This document shows, piece by piece, positions 35,600 to 47,339 of a stretch of DNA of 64,000 nt. The notes under the pieces are model-generated. The model saw nothing but the letters and a program-made list of their open reading frames with translations. It was not told the DNA's origin and ran no database searches. The number at the start of each line of letters is the position of its first letter. The first letter of the stretch is position 1. Both the position numbers and the translations under genes were made by a program. Source of the stretch: Gymnothorax reevesii (Eukaryota; Chordata; Actinopteri; Anguilliformes; Muraenidae); NCBI GenBank assembly GCA_029721435.1, contig CM056586.1:68535679-68599678 (forward strand). Reading direction: 5' to 3'.

Positions 35600-38244
35600 A
35601 GTTATGCCATTTTAAAACATGATAGGTTTTGGATGATCTTGAGTAACTTGATGCCTATAAGCAGTCAGCAGTCCAGACAGACAGGGAGCGCCGATTATTA
35701 AACCCTCTTTCACCAGGCTCCTCTTACCCTACGCTACAGCGAATCCCAGGAACACAGAAAGAGGGTTTTACCCCTTGCCCAGCGAAACTTTGATGGGAGA
35801 GCAGTCTTCCTTTATTTAAAAACTTGATCCAGTAGTTTTAAACTTCAGTAACTTCATGGTTGACTGCTACAGTTCAACAAAATATTGTTCATATGCTAAT
35901 GACAGCTGGATCACATCCGGATATAAAGGGAATGAAGCTCAACGAAGTTAGCAACACCTTTCTGCAGTGGCTGACCGTAGCACAACGCAACACAACACAA
36001 CACAAACTGGCTCATGACAGGAGAAGGCCTCACTCTGTAAGCTCTGGCACCCAAGCACCTCTAAAACCCTGCGAGACTCCAGGCTCCCCGTCAGCGAGCT
36101 GAGGCCGGGGTTCTAAGGTTTTGGCCAGAAAACACTGTCTGCGCTGCCCCCGCAGCTAAGGGCGCCCGTCCCCTTCATAAGAAAAGATCAGTCGACGGAG
36201 CACAACACCGCAGAGCGCTCCAAATCTGCCGGTACTGCAAACATCCATGATGAGATCCAGACGGACCAACAAAGAGACGACTCTGCTCCGCTCCGCCCAT
36301 GAAACCCCCCCCACCCCCCCGATCAGGCTCCACCACTGAAACACTGCCATAAAGGGGGGGGGGGGGGGGGCGCTGAGCTGAGCAGTCGCATCCCAATCAT
36401 CTCCGTTTGTACTCTGGTGTCAGGAGTGCATATCACTCCAGATATTATAACAGGAAAAGACATGCTCTTCTCCCAGGGAGTCGCAGGGAGGCCTTGTATA
36501 GTGTTTACCAGAAAATCCTGTTGCTTGGAAACGAGATGAGCCAAATAGTGGTTCACAGAGGATGCAGGAGAGGTGGTTCTGGGAACCAGTGCTCCAAGCA
36601 GAACCAGCACCGTAAGGGAAGCGAAGCCTGAGGCTCTCGAATTGTCTGATTTCACTCGAGCATCAGAGCAGGTGTTGCGAACCCCAGTCTGGAGGGGGCC
36701 TCGGTCTGATTTTTGTGATATAAGCAGCCAATTACTGTATTAGAAACAAGGTTGGGCAGACTTTTTAGCCCGTCAATGCATAAAATTAATCATTTAAGCC
36801 TGTGGTTCTCAGTGTTGTCCTGGGGCACCTCCTACGTTTGTTGGTTTTCATTCCAGCTGCAACAGTTTTAAATTGTCGGTTCATTTCACGGTCGTAGGGA
36901 TTATTAACCTCCAGCCGCACTTTCGTAAATAGCCACAGCTGTAAACCATGTGCAATAGAAACTGTCCAAAAATTGCACCTGACTGACCAAAATCAAGAAT
37001 TTAGTGAATGAAATGGGTCCCAAATACATTGCTGAATGTGTGACTTTTTGCACTTTCTAAAAAGCAGGCTCCGCTCTTGATCATTTCACTTGTGTGATTT
37101 CTCTTTAACTACAAAAGAGGGTATGTCTGTCCCTTCAATGTCCCTGAATCAGAATAAAGAACAATTTCAAAGTTCCAGAACCGCAGAATTAGCTGAAACA
37201 CAAACCATCCAACACAGGGGATCCCCAAAACCAAGCATTATGATGTCATGATTTCAGGAGCCACTGATACAGGTTTTATCCTTTGTGGTCACCCCTTGGA
37301 CACAACTGTCTGTACTGAACCTGAACTTATTTTATTTTGTGTCGATTTTGGTTTCCATGTTTTTAAATTGTGTACTTTATGTTATGTTTAAATTAATTGT
37401 TGTATCCATAAAGCTTAATAAATAAATAAAGCATAAAAACCAATATCTCATGCAAAGGAACAGATTCGTGAGCCGGATGATACTGCAGCTCTTCAGCATT
37501 CAAGTACGAGACCTGCCATTGAAAATAAAAGTTTGACATCTTTAAAATATGAGAAATGTGAGACTTGAGTCTGTTACAGAAGGAAGACCAGGGCCGTGTC
37601 TTCAGAGGGAAATACCTCCACCACCACACCCTCTGAGGAGCTGAGCGCTCCACACTGCACACATTCTCAGATTCCCCGTCCTTCGGGAAGCCGGTAATGC
37701 TTCCTGGGGGTCGAATCTCAAAGTCGAAAAGTGGGACAACAAATTAATAGCAGCTCTGTTCGTGGGGGGCGAGTCGGGGATCGGTCGGGGAGTTGGGGGG
37801 GTGGGGATTCATCTGTTTTTGATTCTGGCCAGTCTACATGTTATCGCTGTGCATTGTGGGGGAAATTCAATTACAGCGGCCGCAAACCGCTTGACAGCTG
37901 GCAGGGTGCCAGCGCACGCCTCTCCTGATCCTCCTCCGCCCGTCCGGCGGGGAATCAATGCCCCCGTCGCCCCCCCAAACGGCTTCAGCAGTTAATTAAA
38001 CACACACACTGTGGCACTGGGGGACGAGCCACAGGAGAGCCCAAACCACAACACATCCTCTCCCTCCTCCAGTATCCCAGCAGCCCCTGGGAGCGCAGGC
38101 AGCAGGAAATGGAATCAGTGACAGCGCGCTGCAATGTCCTGCACTCACTGCAGGATCACGAACCTGCCCTCTCACCCGAGGCTCAGATGATTTCACAAGG
38201 CAGGCAGGCAAATGCCTCCAAAGGCAATTACGGCGTCTTTGTGG
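35600..38244. other. intron with poly-G and CpG-rich patches
   Basis: Contains a poly-G run at 36354-36370, a GC- and CpG-rich patch at about 37740-37960 with a NotI-type GCGGCCGC, and at about 36800-36890 a hAT-like end (CTGTGGTTCTCAG) with TTTTCATTCCAGCTG. No coding evidence. Confidence 0.45.
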
Positions 38245-38245
38245 C

Positions 38246-38438
38246 GGGTCATTCCATGTCAAATGTCATAATTTCAGAGAAACTTCCCACATCATTTTTC
38301 ATGATGAAACTATGAGGAGTTGAGAGCCAAAATTTTGGATTTCTCCTCTTAGGAGGTGAATGCACCCGCTGGAATTTTTTCAGCCAAATCTGAGATGGTC
38401 GAGTGGGAGCCATTCGGACATTTGACATGGAATGACCC
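38246..38438. mobile_element. 193-bp MITE with GGGTCATTCCATGTC ends
   Basis: The left end GGGTCATTCCATGTCAAATG is repeated as the exact reverse complement CATTTGACATGGAATGACCC at the right. The interior has no ORF. The superfamily is unknown to me and no clear target duplication was found. Confidence 0.8.
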
Positions 38439-38439
38439 G

Positions 38440-41400
38440 GGTGCGACTGTGTCGAACGCTAACTAAAGAAAAATGATGCCCACTTAGTCAATTCCGTGCA
38501 TTTAGAAAATATAAAAACAATACTGTTCCGAGACATGTCTTCTCACCAATTACATGAAAATATTTCCAGCCTGTCTTATTCAAATGACTGAATATTCGAA
38601 AGTAATTAAAATGAGCATTCCAAATGCGTAACAGAAATACTGCCCATTCCAGATAAGCCATTAAATCAATCATCAAATTCCAAATCAAAAAGCCCGTTAG
38701 CCGACATGCTAACTTCTACCACGCACACAAAACTATGAACACACAGGAATACACCGTGGGATTTACGGAGCGGTTTCCTTGACAACAAATCTTCATGTTA
38801 CTCAAAGAGGAGTGCTTAAGACCGTTTCCTGGAAGTGAAATTGAGAGAGAGAAAACTGATCTTTTATGGCAGCTGAATGTCTCTCGCTTAGTGATCCCAA
38901 CTGGATCAGAAAGTGTTATAAAACTAGAGGGACCACTTCAGGAATGGAGATGGAGGTGGGTGGAGAAGGAGAGGAACATTTAACTGCCCAGTACCTGCAC
39001 CTCCTCCTCTCATCCGGGGGCATCCTACACGTTCATGCCCCCTCCCCCAACAAAAAAAAACAAATCACAAGAAAAAACAACAAGAGTTGTCAGAAAGACA
39101 ACAAAGCTTGCCAGGGGGGCAAGGCTAAAGTTTTTCTGGACGCGGACTCGGACGCCGGGGGTACGACAATAGCTCTCCGGACATTCGTCACGGCGAGCTA
39201 AAAATCAAACTGTCCCCAAAATATCCCCGTCCTCCCTTCCTCGGTAACCCCAGTCTGGGCCATGCAGTGAAATAAAGAGGCTTTACTTCAGTGCTTAAAC
39301 AGCAGTCACACCTCGCCAGGAAGCGCTAATCGCTGTCTGACAGACAAACATTGTGAAAGAAAATTATCCAGTGATGAAAGTATTCTCCGTCGCTGTTCGA
39401 GGCTCAAAATACACAAAACTTTCCGCCAGAATGAACGGACCCAGGCTGACAAGGAACGCATTCGCCGAACGAGAAAACCCATGCGAACGGAGACGAAGGA
39501 ATTGAAAATTTGCACGCCGTCGGACGTCCGTTAACACTATCTGGCAAGGTGCGACTGCTGCTTTAGCCATGCTAAAATGAACAAGCCAACATTCCTGGGC
39601 TGGTCTGGAGAGCTCTACAGCGCTTCTGTGTGCTCCTGAGAACTGAACTATGCAAACACTGACGTGGATAATTTAGCAGCACATTGATGGATTAGAAAGC
39701 AGTGGTGTGGCAGGCTCCTCATGTTTTTCTGAAGCACATATGCTTTGCTAAAAATGGTAGCACAAAGCAGAGGTTTGTAAAGCAGAATATTGGGAATTAG
39801 CCCTAGTAAACCCCTCCTGATCCCGCAGGGGTTACCCTCTGTGATGCAGAGATGGCCGGGAGCAGTCAGGAGAACGAGCGACACGGACTACCGGTTCCGA
39901 TTCTTCAGGCCTACAGAGCTGGACACACCCAGAGCCCGGTGGATGGGCTGGCGAGAACAGAAATGCCACAGGCAGCCGATGATGGCAACACTGGAGGGTG
40001 GTTCTCTGGGATTTAGACGACAGCACATTTCAGCCGCTGTTAATCAAAGAGATGGTGAGGCTTCCGACCACGTTGTCCTTCAACACACTTGGTGGCTCTA
40101 CGGGGTTCCATTTTCATTTACAAGATGGAAAAGTACACAGTCTGCTGTGAAAATGACTGTATTCTCACGCAAATGCCAAAAGGCATATCTGGGATTACTG
40201 TCACACACCTTCAGTGTTGGCTCAAAGGGGAAAAAAAAAAAAAAAAAAAAAGAGTATCTTGACCTCAGGCCAAATTTCTCCTGGTTCTGGGTCAAATTAG
40301 TCACAGTGCTGTTGCATAACCATCAGAGGTCACCGGATAACCGGTCAAGTTTTAATTAGCTTTGTGCAAATCACTGCTGTCAAATCTCCTAAATCTAGTA
40401 CCAGGTGTTCGGACATAAGCGATCAGGAGGGCTGAAAAGCCTGTTCTGCGGGGAGATACAAGTACATCAACGGGGTTTTCCAGGGTCTTTATAAAATGCT
40501 GCCATAGAACCCAGTGTGCTAGCTGCTTCCATACGGAACCTAAGGCCTCCTGGGTATTCACTTTCTCATAAGAATACGGCCATTCTAAGGACTAGTGTGG
40601 GAATACCCTATGATGTTTATTTCTCTTTCCGTGTGGTGCTGTTGTTTCGGTCACATGGTCTCTGTTCACACTGGTCTGAGGAGGACTAATGACTAATGTC
40701 AAGATGAAACAGAATATTCGTTGCGTGAAAAATATCATACATGAACTTTACCCCTGAGCAGCGCAGGGATATTGGGGGGGGGGGGGTTAGGGTTTCCTTG
40801 ATGTGTGGCAGAGAAATCCAGAACCCTCGGGAATCAAGCCTTTTATTCCTAAGAAAATATAAATAATCACCAAACATGAGAAAAATATTGTTTTTCTAAT
40901 CTTGGAAATGGAGAAATAAAATGAGTGCTTTTGCCAGATCACAAACTTTGGCGAGTAGTTTGCCACGTACAGACCAAAACACCCTGAAAAGAAACATTTC
41001 AGCTGATCGACTGCAATTCTATCCAACAATCACACTTAAATACATTCACAAGCAATCTAAATAGTGATTATGAGTAAACAACAGAGCGGGGATATTATAC
41101 ACGGTATCGACACGGAGAAAAGTACTGGCACACGCTTAGCAGGATTTTCACACCTCACATCTGTAGATTGATAAGGTCAGGAATTTAGGACACAAACATG
41201 TAAAATAACAGTGTATTGTCAAGTTCCCACCCCATAGCCACACAATTGAGCCGATTCCCTCTTCCTTTGCCGTGCCGTTTGTAGTGGACAGCCTCCGGGG
41301 ACATCTGTCGCCTATCTGTTCACAGTTTTGCCAATCATACAAAAACACTGAAACAAAGCAAGACTCTTTCTACAGAAGGCCTCAATCTGTGGTGACCACA

Positions 41401-41786
41401 GCTCTGTTAGCAGTGAATGGCATAATTGCACCCGTCTTCCCATTTTACAGAAGGGTTACCACTTCTGAATGTCGTGTTCAACAGAGAATCTGACAATAGT
41501 CAGAAAGTGATCACATGACTCCTCATCTGTAGATGAGAAATTTAGGTGTCACTTAATTACCCCCCGGGGGAGGGCGGGGGTATTGGTTTTGGTTCGGTTT
41601 GTTTATTTGTTTCTTTGTTAACACTTTAGCGGCAGAACTAATGACCAGATTCATCCCAAATTGGGTTTCGGGATTGCCACTGACCCAGAATAGATGCCTA
41701 CAGAATTTAGGAAAAGTAGGTCAAAGTTCAACATGAGCAAGGGGCATGGCTTGTTGTGCCTGGCACCACTTATTTGTCTCAGATTT
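38440..41786. other. intron, no gene recognised
   Basis: Holds a CpG-denser patch near 39120-39560, a 21-base poly-A run at 40231-40251 and a G-run near 40775. The 189-codon ORF at 39790-40359 runs through the poly-A run (a lysine block), has no recognisable domain and is not accepted as a gene. Confidence 0.5.
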
Positions 41787-42164
41787 TAAAGGATTGGTGT
41801 ATAAGATTTAGAGCCATCTAGTGGTCAGATTATAGATTGCAACTAACTGACCATTCCTTTTCTCAGAAAACCTACGGTGGCCGCAAAACTTGTGAAAACG
41901 TGAAAGGCGCACTCGTGTCAGCGCTTTATTCATTTACTTTTTTCCCCCGTTCTGGGCTACTGTAGAAAAAATGGCGGCACAACATGACGGCCTCCAAGAG
42001 GTCGACCCGCTCCCATCTAGGTTTAAAGGACTTATTCTACATGAAATCAAACTCAATGATTATTGTTTTTCACGTGATTATACAGTACTAAAAAAAGTAG
42101 TTGTGAATGATATTTTTGCAGAAATGGAATATAACAATCGAAATTCTACACACTGCTCCTTTAA
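41787..42164. mobile_element. TTAAAGG-ended MITE
   Basis: The left end TTAAAGGATTGGTGTATAAG is mirrored by CTACACACTGCTCCTTTAA at the right. The internal blocks GCCATCTAGTGGTCAGATTA, GTTCTGGGCTACTGTAGAAA and ATGGCGGCACAACATGACGG are characteristic of an abundant fish non-autonomous element. The ORF at 41971-42174 is part of this element, not a host gene. Confidence 0.75.
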
Positions 42165-42719
42165 TTTTGAATGATGTCATTAGGTGCTAGGTTGGCACTC
42201 TTGTAAAGGCACCGTTTGTGACGTAGGAGTGACCAATACGGCGTCACATCAGACCAAGTTGCGGCAGTGCAAATTGCAGCCAGGAGCCTTGTGAGAGCAG
42301 TACATAATTGGCTTTAAGCTGCTATGGGATATGGGAGAGAGGCAGACGGTTTGGATAAGCATTGTTTGTTGCTCCAGCGTCTCCTACTGGCCATGGAGCT
42401 GTTCACCAGTTGCTGTTTGAGTAGGAATGTTTGGATCCTCCTCCGTCGTTCTGTGGATACGAGGGCTGAGACAGCGAGGGAAAGGAAGCAGCATTGGACG
42501 CTGCTCTGTCCCGAGGACGGCGGCCCGAGTCACGTACAAGCACGTCCCATCATTCACTGATTGGACACTCCGGATATGAGTGGGACTGTAGCACCAAATT
42601 AAAAAGGACCCATTTTTCCATCATCCAACATGCCAACAGCGATAAGGTCTGTAGTCCTTCACATACACCACTGTTACAAGATAATACATGTCATTTGCAT
42701 CATCCGTGAGTGCTTTTAA

Positions 42720-42924
42720 CCCTTAGAGCACTTAATCAAATTTATATTTTTCAAAAATTTATTTTATCTTGTGCTGATGAAAACCTATCATGTGGCCACT
42801 TGTTTAATAGAGCTCCCCTGAGGGAGCTCTTTTAAATAAGTCGCCACATGATAGGTTTTCAACAACTTTGATTTTGATTTCTTACATCATTAAGCAACAA
42901 TAGCTGCATTTAGCGCTCTAAGGG
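42720..42924. mobile_element. TTAA hairpin MITE, copy 4 (best preserved)
   Basis: TTAA (42716-42719) is followed by CCCTTAGAGCAC; the right end GCGCTCTAAGGG is followed by TTAA (42925-42928). The centre is a long palindrome: CCTATCATGTGGCCACTTGT ... GTCGCCACATGATAGG, folding around GAGCTCCCCTGAGGGAGCTC, itself a 20-bp palindrome apart from the two central bases. No coding capacity. Confidence 0.88.
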
Positions 42925-43032
42925 TTAATGTTTTGCAACTTCAGGGTAAATAAAGACTGATTGATTGACCCATTTTTAGCCAGATGAATGTGTCTCAAAA
43001 AATGCTATGGAGAAATGGAACAAACAATCCAA

Positions 43033-43060
43033 CCACACACACACACACACAATATATATA
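43033..43060. repeat. (CA)n/(TA)n microsatellite
   Basis: AC dinucleotides passing into ATATATATA. Confidence 0.85.
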
Positions 43061-43676
43061 AAGTTAGCATAAACACGGTTATCGCAACTTTTCAACATGG
43101 TAAGGCACAACTGTAGAAGTACACAACAAAATTATAAAAAAATGAGCCTTTCCTTTCTCAAATCCAAAGCAAAACAAATCAACTAGTAAAATCTCAGACA
43201 GGAAGCTGACCAGCTAAAAAAAAAAAAGTTTTGTTTTAATTTGCAGGACTGGGGAGACAATTATATTACTGCTTATTACAGGAGAAAGTGAAATTTCAGA
43301 ATCACAAGAATGGAGAGGTACTAAAACCCCACCAGGGAAAAATATGCCAAAGTAAGACAGGGACAGCTAGGGAGAAGACCGAAGTATGAAAAAAATGGTA
43401 GAATGTGAACACGGTCATAAAGCTGCATGGTTGCAATGGGACATGATACAATTCAGACAGGGTAAGGTACGTTCCTATACAGGCCTGAGGCTGAATGCTG
43501 TGGACACTGACATTCATCCACAATACCACCACTGAAACAGAGGGTAGCGTTGGCATAAATCCAAATTTTATAGACAAACTGGCCCAGTAAAAATTCTCAG
43601 AGAGATTTCACAGGATGAGCAGACATCAGAAAGCCCAAGGCCAAATGGGACAGTCTACCAATGAAACTCCTCAACT

Positions 43677-44793
43677 TTAAGAGCCGATTTTTGAGAGATT
43701 CAAGCAAAATCAGGCACCTGAATTGTTGACCCCCCTGGATTTGGCTGATTTTTTTATTTCTGAGATGGGTATAGTACCCAAAACTCAAAACCCAAGCCGT
43801 TACTCCGTCGACTCCCTCTGTTTCAAGCTACAGCAACCCCCTATTTTGGCCCTTTTTGGCCAATTAAAGAAAATTTTAAGTTTCCACCTCTATAATTCTG
43901 AACTTCAATGGTGTCCCAGCTCAAAGTTTATTGAAAGTGGGTCTATAGGGGGGCAGATTAGCAGAATGTAGTTATCCACCTGGGGCTCCATGAAGTTTCC
44001 CAACGGGGGGCGCACAAAATGCTCCAAACCATTTTTTTCTTAAGTTTGTCATGGATTTTCTCCAAACTTCAAAGGTATCCCTGTTGTCTTTTTGCTGGAG
44101 TCTTTATAGTTGGAAGGACCTTAATTCGAATCTACCATTACTTTTGTGGGACAACCTTGGAGTTCAGAGAAATAAAGGCCGATAAAGGGTCTCGGACAAA
44201 AAAAGGGGTCATTTTGGGACCCCTTTGCTCAAAACTTCAAAGAGGTAGCCAAATGCTGCTAATTACACATGAAAGCCATGGACCTATATATTACAATAAA
44301 ATAATTTTTTTTTAAAAAATCAGCTGGGATCTTCTCATTTGTCGCATTTGCCACAGCCTCTGTTGTTAGGACTGTACTGCTCCAGATTTAAAGCTATAAA
44401 ACAAAACCAAAGGGCAGCACCAGGAGGTGTTTGAAGTTCGCCAGGAGGAGCAGACATACCTGCTCGCTCTCGCTGTTACATGTCCATCGTGTCCTCGCCA
44501 CCTGTGCAGTACAGACTCTGTCCAGTGAGAGATGTGCAGCCTCACTGCTCCAGTGAATCTCAGGGAGTTTGGCCTTTTCCACTGCTCTCACCCATCTATT
44601 TCTCTACCCCACTCATTTTCTATTTGGAGTTTCAAGGCTGATTATTACGGCGCGATTCTCTTTACAGCATCTTCATAAATAAAACGGAATTAATTTATTC
44701 TCAGCGTTTCCACCTCAGAAATAAAATATCAGCCAAATCTAAGGGGGTCAACAACTCACACTGCCTAAACGCCTCAAAAGTTGGCTCTTAACC
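43677..44793 (+). mobile_element. repeat B, longest copy, with inverted ends
   Basis: It starts TTTAAGAGCCGATTTTTGAG, TTGACCCCCCTGGATTTGGC. Its right end (44712-44793) is the reverse complement of that start, AGCCAAATCTAAGGGGGTC ... AAAAGTTGGCTCTTAA, giving imperfect inverted ends of about 80 bp. Between them lie the repeat B body (to about 44461) and the 235-bp segment 44477-44711 that also occurs at 4306-4524. No transposase was seen; the class is unknown. The predicted ORFs at 43723-43971 and 44019-44315 are frame-inconsistent with the other copies. Confidence 0.65.
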
Positions 44794-46412
44794 CTTCGAC
44801 AACCAGCCCTTACAAAACCAAACATGACTGCCCTGCCCAAGTTCATTAAAGTTCATGCTCTGAGCTATAATTAAATTCTGAATTAACCATAGCATTTCAT
44901 TGTATGAATTAGTAAAATTAAATGTTGCCGAAACATTTCAGCACACGTTGGATGCACTTATTTACAGGAAAATGCAGCAGGGTTTACATATTGAGAGTAA
45001 ATGTTCAGAGATACGTGATCCGTTTGAATTTGGGCCTTTGCCGAAGACTTTGATTAGTAGAAACCAGAGTGTAACTGCTGAGTTGGAATGAAAGCTGCAC
45101 CCACACCGGCCCCGTCTGGAAAATATTGAGGAACCCAAGACAATCGAAAAACACAAGGAAAGCCGTATTCGGACAGAGGGGTCAATTAGCTTTAACAGAA
45201 ATCTCCCTACGCAGGCCTAAGATGGGTTAAACTGGCTTCACGGTAATTACTTATTTCTTATTCTAAAGTCAAAGCAGCCCACTGTGGCCTTATTCACACA
45301 CATACACAAAAAATACCATTTGCAAGGCCACATATGGCAGAAAGATTGTTCACGAGTATGAGCGACCATGCCATCCTCCTCTGTGGAATTTCAAACAATT
45401 CAAAATACAGGTAACCCACTGAAGATCAAGACAGATGAGCCACGCATTCCGATCATGATTTTCTCCTCTTCAGAAAGTTTGTTCAAACATATTTTTAACT
45501 GTATGGGCAGTAAACCACACTGAAATCAACAGACTGTCAACTGAATAGACATTACCCAGCATATTCAACAGTAAATTTCTAATTACAATGGAGTTTCACA
45601 CAACTTAAATATCTTTCTAAATTTGACTCCGGCATTAACGAGAGGCCTGCCCAGCTATAAATGTGGCAAACCCTCATTACTCAGAATCACTGATCTGTAA
45701 AATGACAAGCCAAATCACAGGCATCTTAATGTGCGGAATTGAACTTTCAGTTAGCGACATTCAGCACCCGCGCAGTGCAATCAACACCCCAACTGCGAGG
45801 AAATACCACATATACTGGACCACTTTCGCCAGCAGTTCTGAAGAGATGCCTGTCCTCACCCCCCTATTTACATCAGTGTCATGTGACCTGTGTCCATTTT
45901 TAAATTACTTATAATACGCCGTGCTAAATATTTGACTTTCGTTTCTATGTGGCACCAAAATATGCTTATCATTTTTAGTGATTTTTGTAATTGATACATG
46001 GAAGACGAAGTCCAAACTAACTTCTCATTGCCAAACATTTGAAACAAACCCAATCTCTCGCATCACGCACCACACACCTGCACCAAACAATTGGAGAAAT
46101 AAAACGTGTTCAAGGGCAATTGGCTAACATTTAAAATTCTGTAAATAAAGTCTAATGAACCATGACACGTTCTGCGCCTCCTTTCACAAAATTTCAGTTT
46201 GCACGCAAAAAGTAAGATCAATGGCATCTTTTAAAAAGACAGGCTAGAAATACCGGCGATTTGTGGCATTAAAACGCTAGAAAATAGAGAAAGATCTTCA
46301 AATGTGTTTTGTCAGTAACTTTTGTCGGAAATCATTTTTTGGGACTACAATTTCAAGATGAAATAAATAGTTTCAGATTTACAGTTGGATCAAAGCAATG
46401 CCAGTGACTTAC
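44794..46412. other. intron proximal to adcy5 exon 1
   Basis: Unique-looking intron sequence. No recognisable repeat, RNA gene or exon was found. Confidence 0.5.
46411..46412 (-). other. adcy5: splice donor of adcy5 exon 1
   Basis: The minus strand reads ACAG|GTAAGTCAC, a near-perfect U1 match. It falls exactly after the conserved WKQ tripeptide. Confidence 0.93.
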
Positions 46413-47339
46413 CTGTTTCCACAAATAGATGTCCATTTCGTTCAGCTTCCAGGAGATCGCCACATGCACCGCTGACAGCAGTACTCCAGTGATGACCGCG
46501 GCTCTCATGCGCACAGGGAGCAGAATGTAGATGATGTGGATAAAAAACACAGTCCACCATATTCCCTCGGAGGCACTTTTGGGCTTCATAAGAAATACCC
46601 CAATCACTTGAATCACCAGTACAACCAATATCACTCCGTAGCAAACAATCCACATATGGTCCTGGTGAAACCCATTCCTGTTACATAACACCATAAGAAC
46701 GAGGATAAGCAGAATGGCCATCATGAATACCCCCATAAACGATTTGCTGTAACTCCCTCCCGCGCAGTGGAACCCCAGCATGACCGCGCAGACGAGCACC
46801 AAGACTGCCATAAGCATCGTCAGGCTACTCTGGTTGAGCCGAAAGAAATAACGCTGGTACAATCTTTCCAACTTCTCGGACTGGAATTTCTTGGATCGGA
46901 AAATCTGCATCACGCTGTTGCAGCACGCCACCATGGAGAAGTGAACTTCTGGCACAACCTCCTCGTCGGATTTGGACTTCCCTCGCCTGTCCTCCAAACC
47001 TAACTCCACTGACTTCGGGCGCACAGCACCGTCCGCCTGCTTTGGGGACGACCTGTTGTTATTTCGGCTCTCCTCCCCATAGTCCTGCCATGCTGACTTT
47101 GACCTGAAACTGACTCGGCTGACTGTTGTTGTGGTTGATCTGCCTGGGGGTCGGTCGAAGTCTTCTTCGTCCCTCCATCTGCTATTTGAACGTACAAGTT
47201 TTTTCCTCGATGATCTGGCCGAGTATGGGCATCCGTTGGCTATGGAGTCGGACTCGCCCCAAGCTGATCTGTGCTCGGTCCCTCCCCTCGGTCCAGGAGC
47301 ACCAACGCCGGGTGGACTGACGCTATTGGATCTCGACAT
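46413..47339 (-). CDS. adcy5: adenylate cyclase type 5, first coding exon
   Basis: Adenylate cyclase converts ATP to cAMP at the plasma membrane. This exon encodes residues 1-309: a cytosolic N-terminus (about 1-165) and five of the six helices of the first membrane domain (about 171-193, 201-219, 229-251, 259-277, 279-296). The start [11 protein letters not shown], then [14 protein letters not shown] and [15 protein letters not shown], identifies type 5 and not type 6; [20 protein letters not shown] opens the membrane part. The ATG at 47339 is supported by an in-frame TAG 12 bases upstream and by A at -3. The exon ends TGGAAACAG|GTAAGT at 46413, phase 0, after WKQ; further open codons (VSHWHC...) are intronic. 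Catalytic C1 and C2 domains lie outside the window. The N-terminus is shorter than in mammals, lacking long Gly/Ala-rich stretches. Confidence 0.96.

Larger units (their letters stand above)
1..46412 (-). other. adcy5: adcy5 intron 1 (partial, repeat-rich)
   Basis: This stretch lies downstream of the adcy5 exon 1 splice donor on the minus strand and runs off the left edge of the window. The conserved second exon, which in the family encodes the sixth membrane helix of the first membrane domain and the start of the C1 region, was not seen by eye. The whole stretch is therefore read as part of intron 1. A very long first intron is usual for vertebrate ADCY5. It contains many transposon fragments, listed separately, and no other host gene that I can support. 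Predicted ORFs in it of 60-130 codons lack recognisable domains apart from transposon pieces. Confidence 0.75.

Noticed and set aside
39790..40359. 189-codon plus-strand ORF
   Set aside because: Runs through a poly-A tract, has no domain, no splice or start support and no amphipathic or membrane pattern; it lies in an intron on the antisense strand.
41565..41770. Possible further fish repeat (GTTTGTTTATTTGTTTCTTT block)
   Set aside because: Looks familiar, but no ends or second copy could be shown within the window.
46353..46412. Extension of the adenylate cyclase ORF past residue 309 (VSHWHCFDP...)
   Set aside because: A consensus donor lies at 46412, exactly after the conserved WKQ; the extra codons are intron and match nothing in the family.
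1..46412. Search for adcy5 exon 2
   Set aside because: Looked for the conserved region with the sixth helix and the HYPAEVSQRQAF block on the minus strand and did not find it. Reading by eye may miss a diverged exon.
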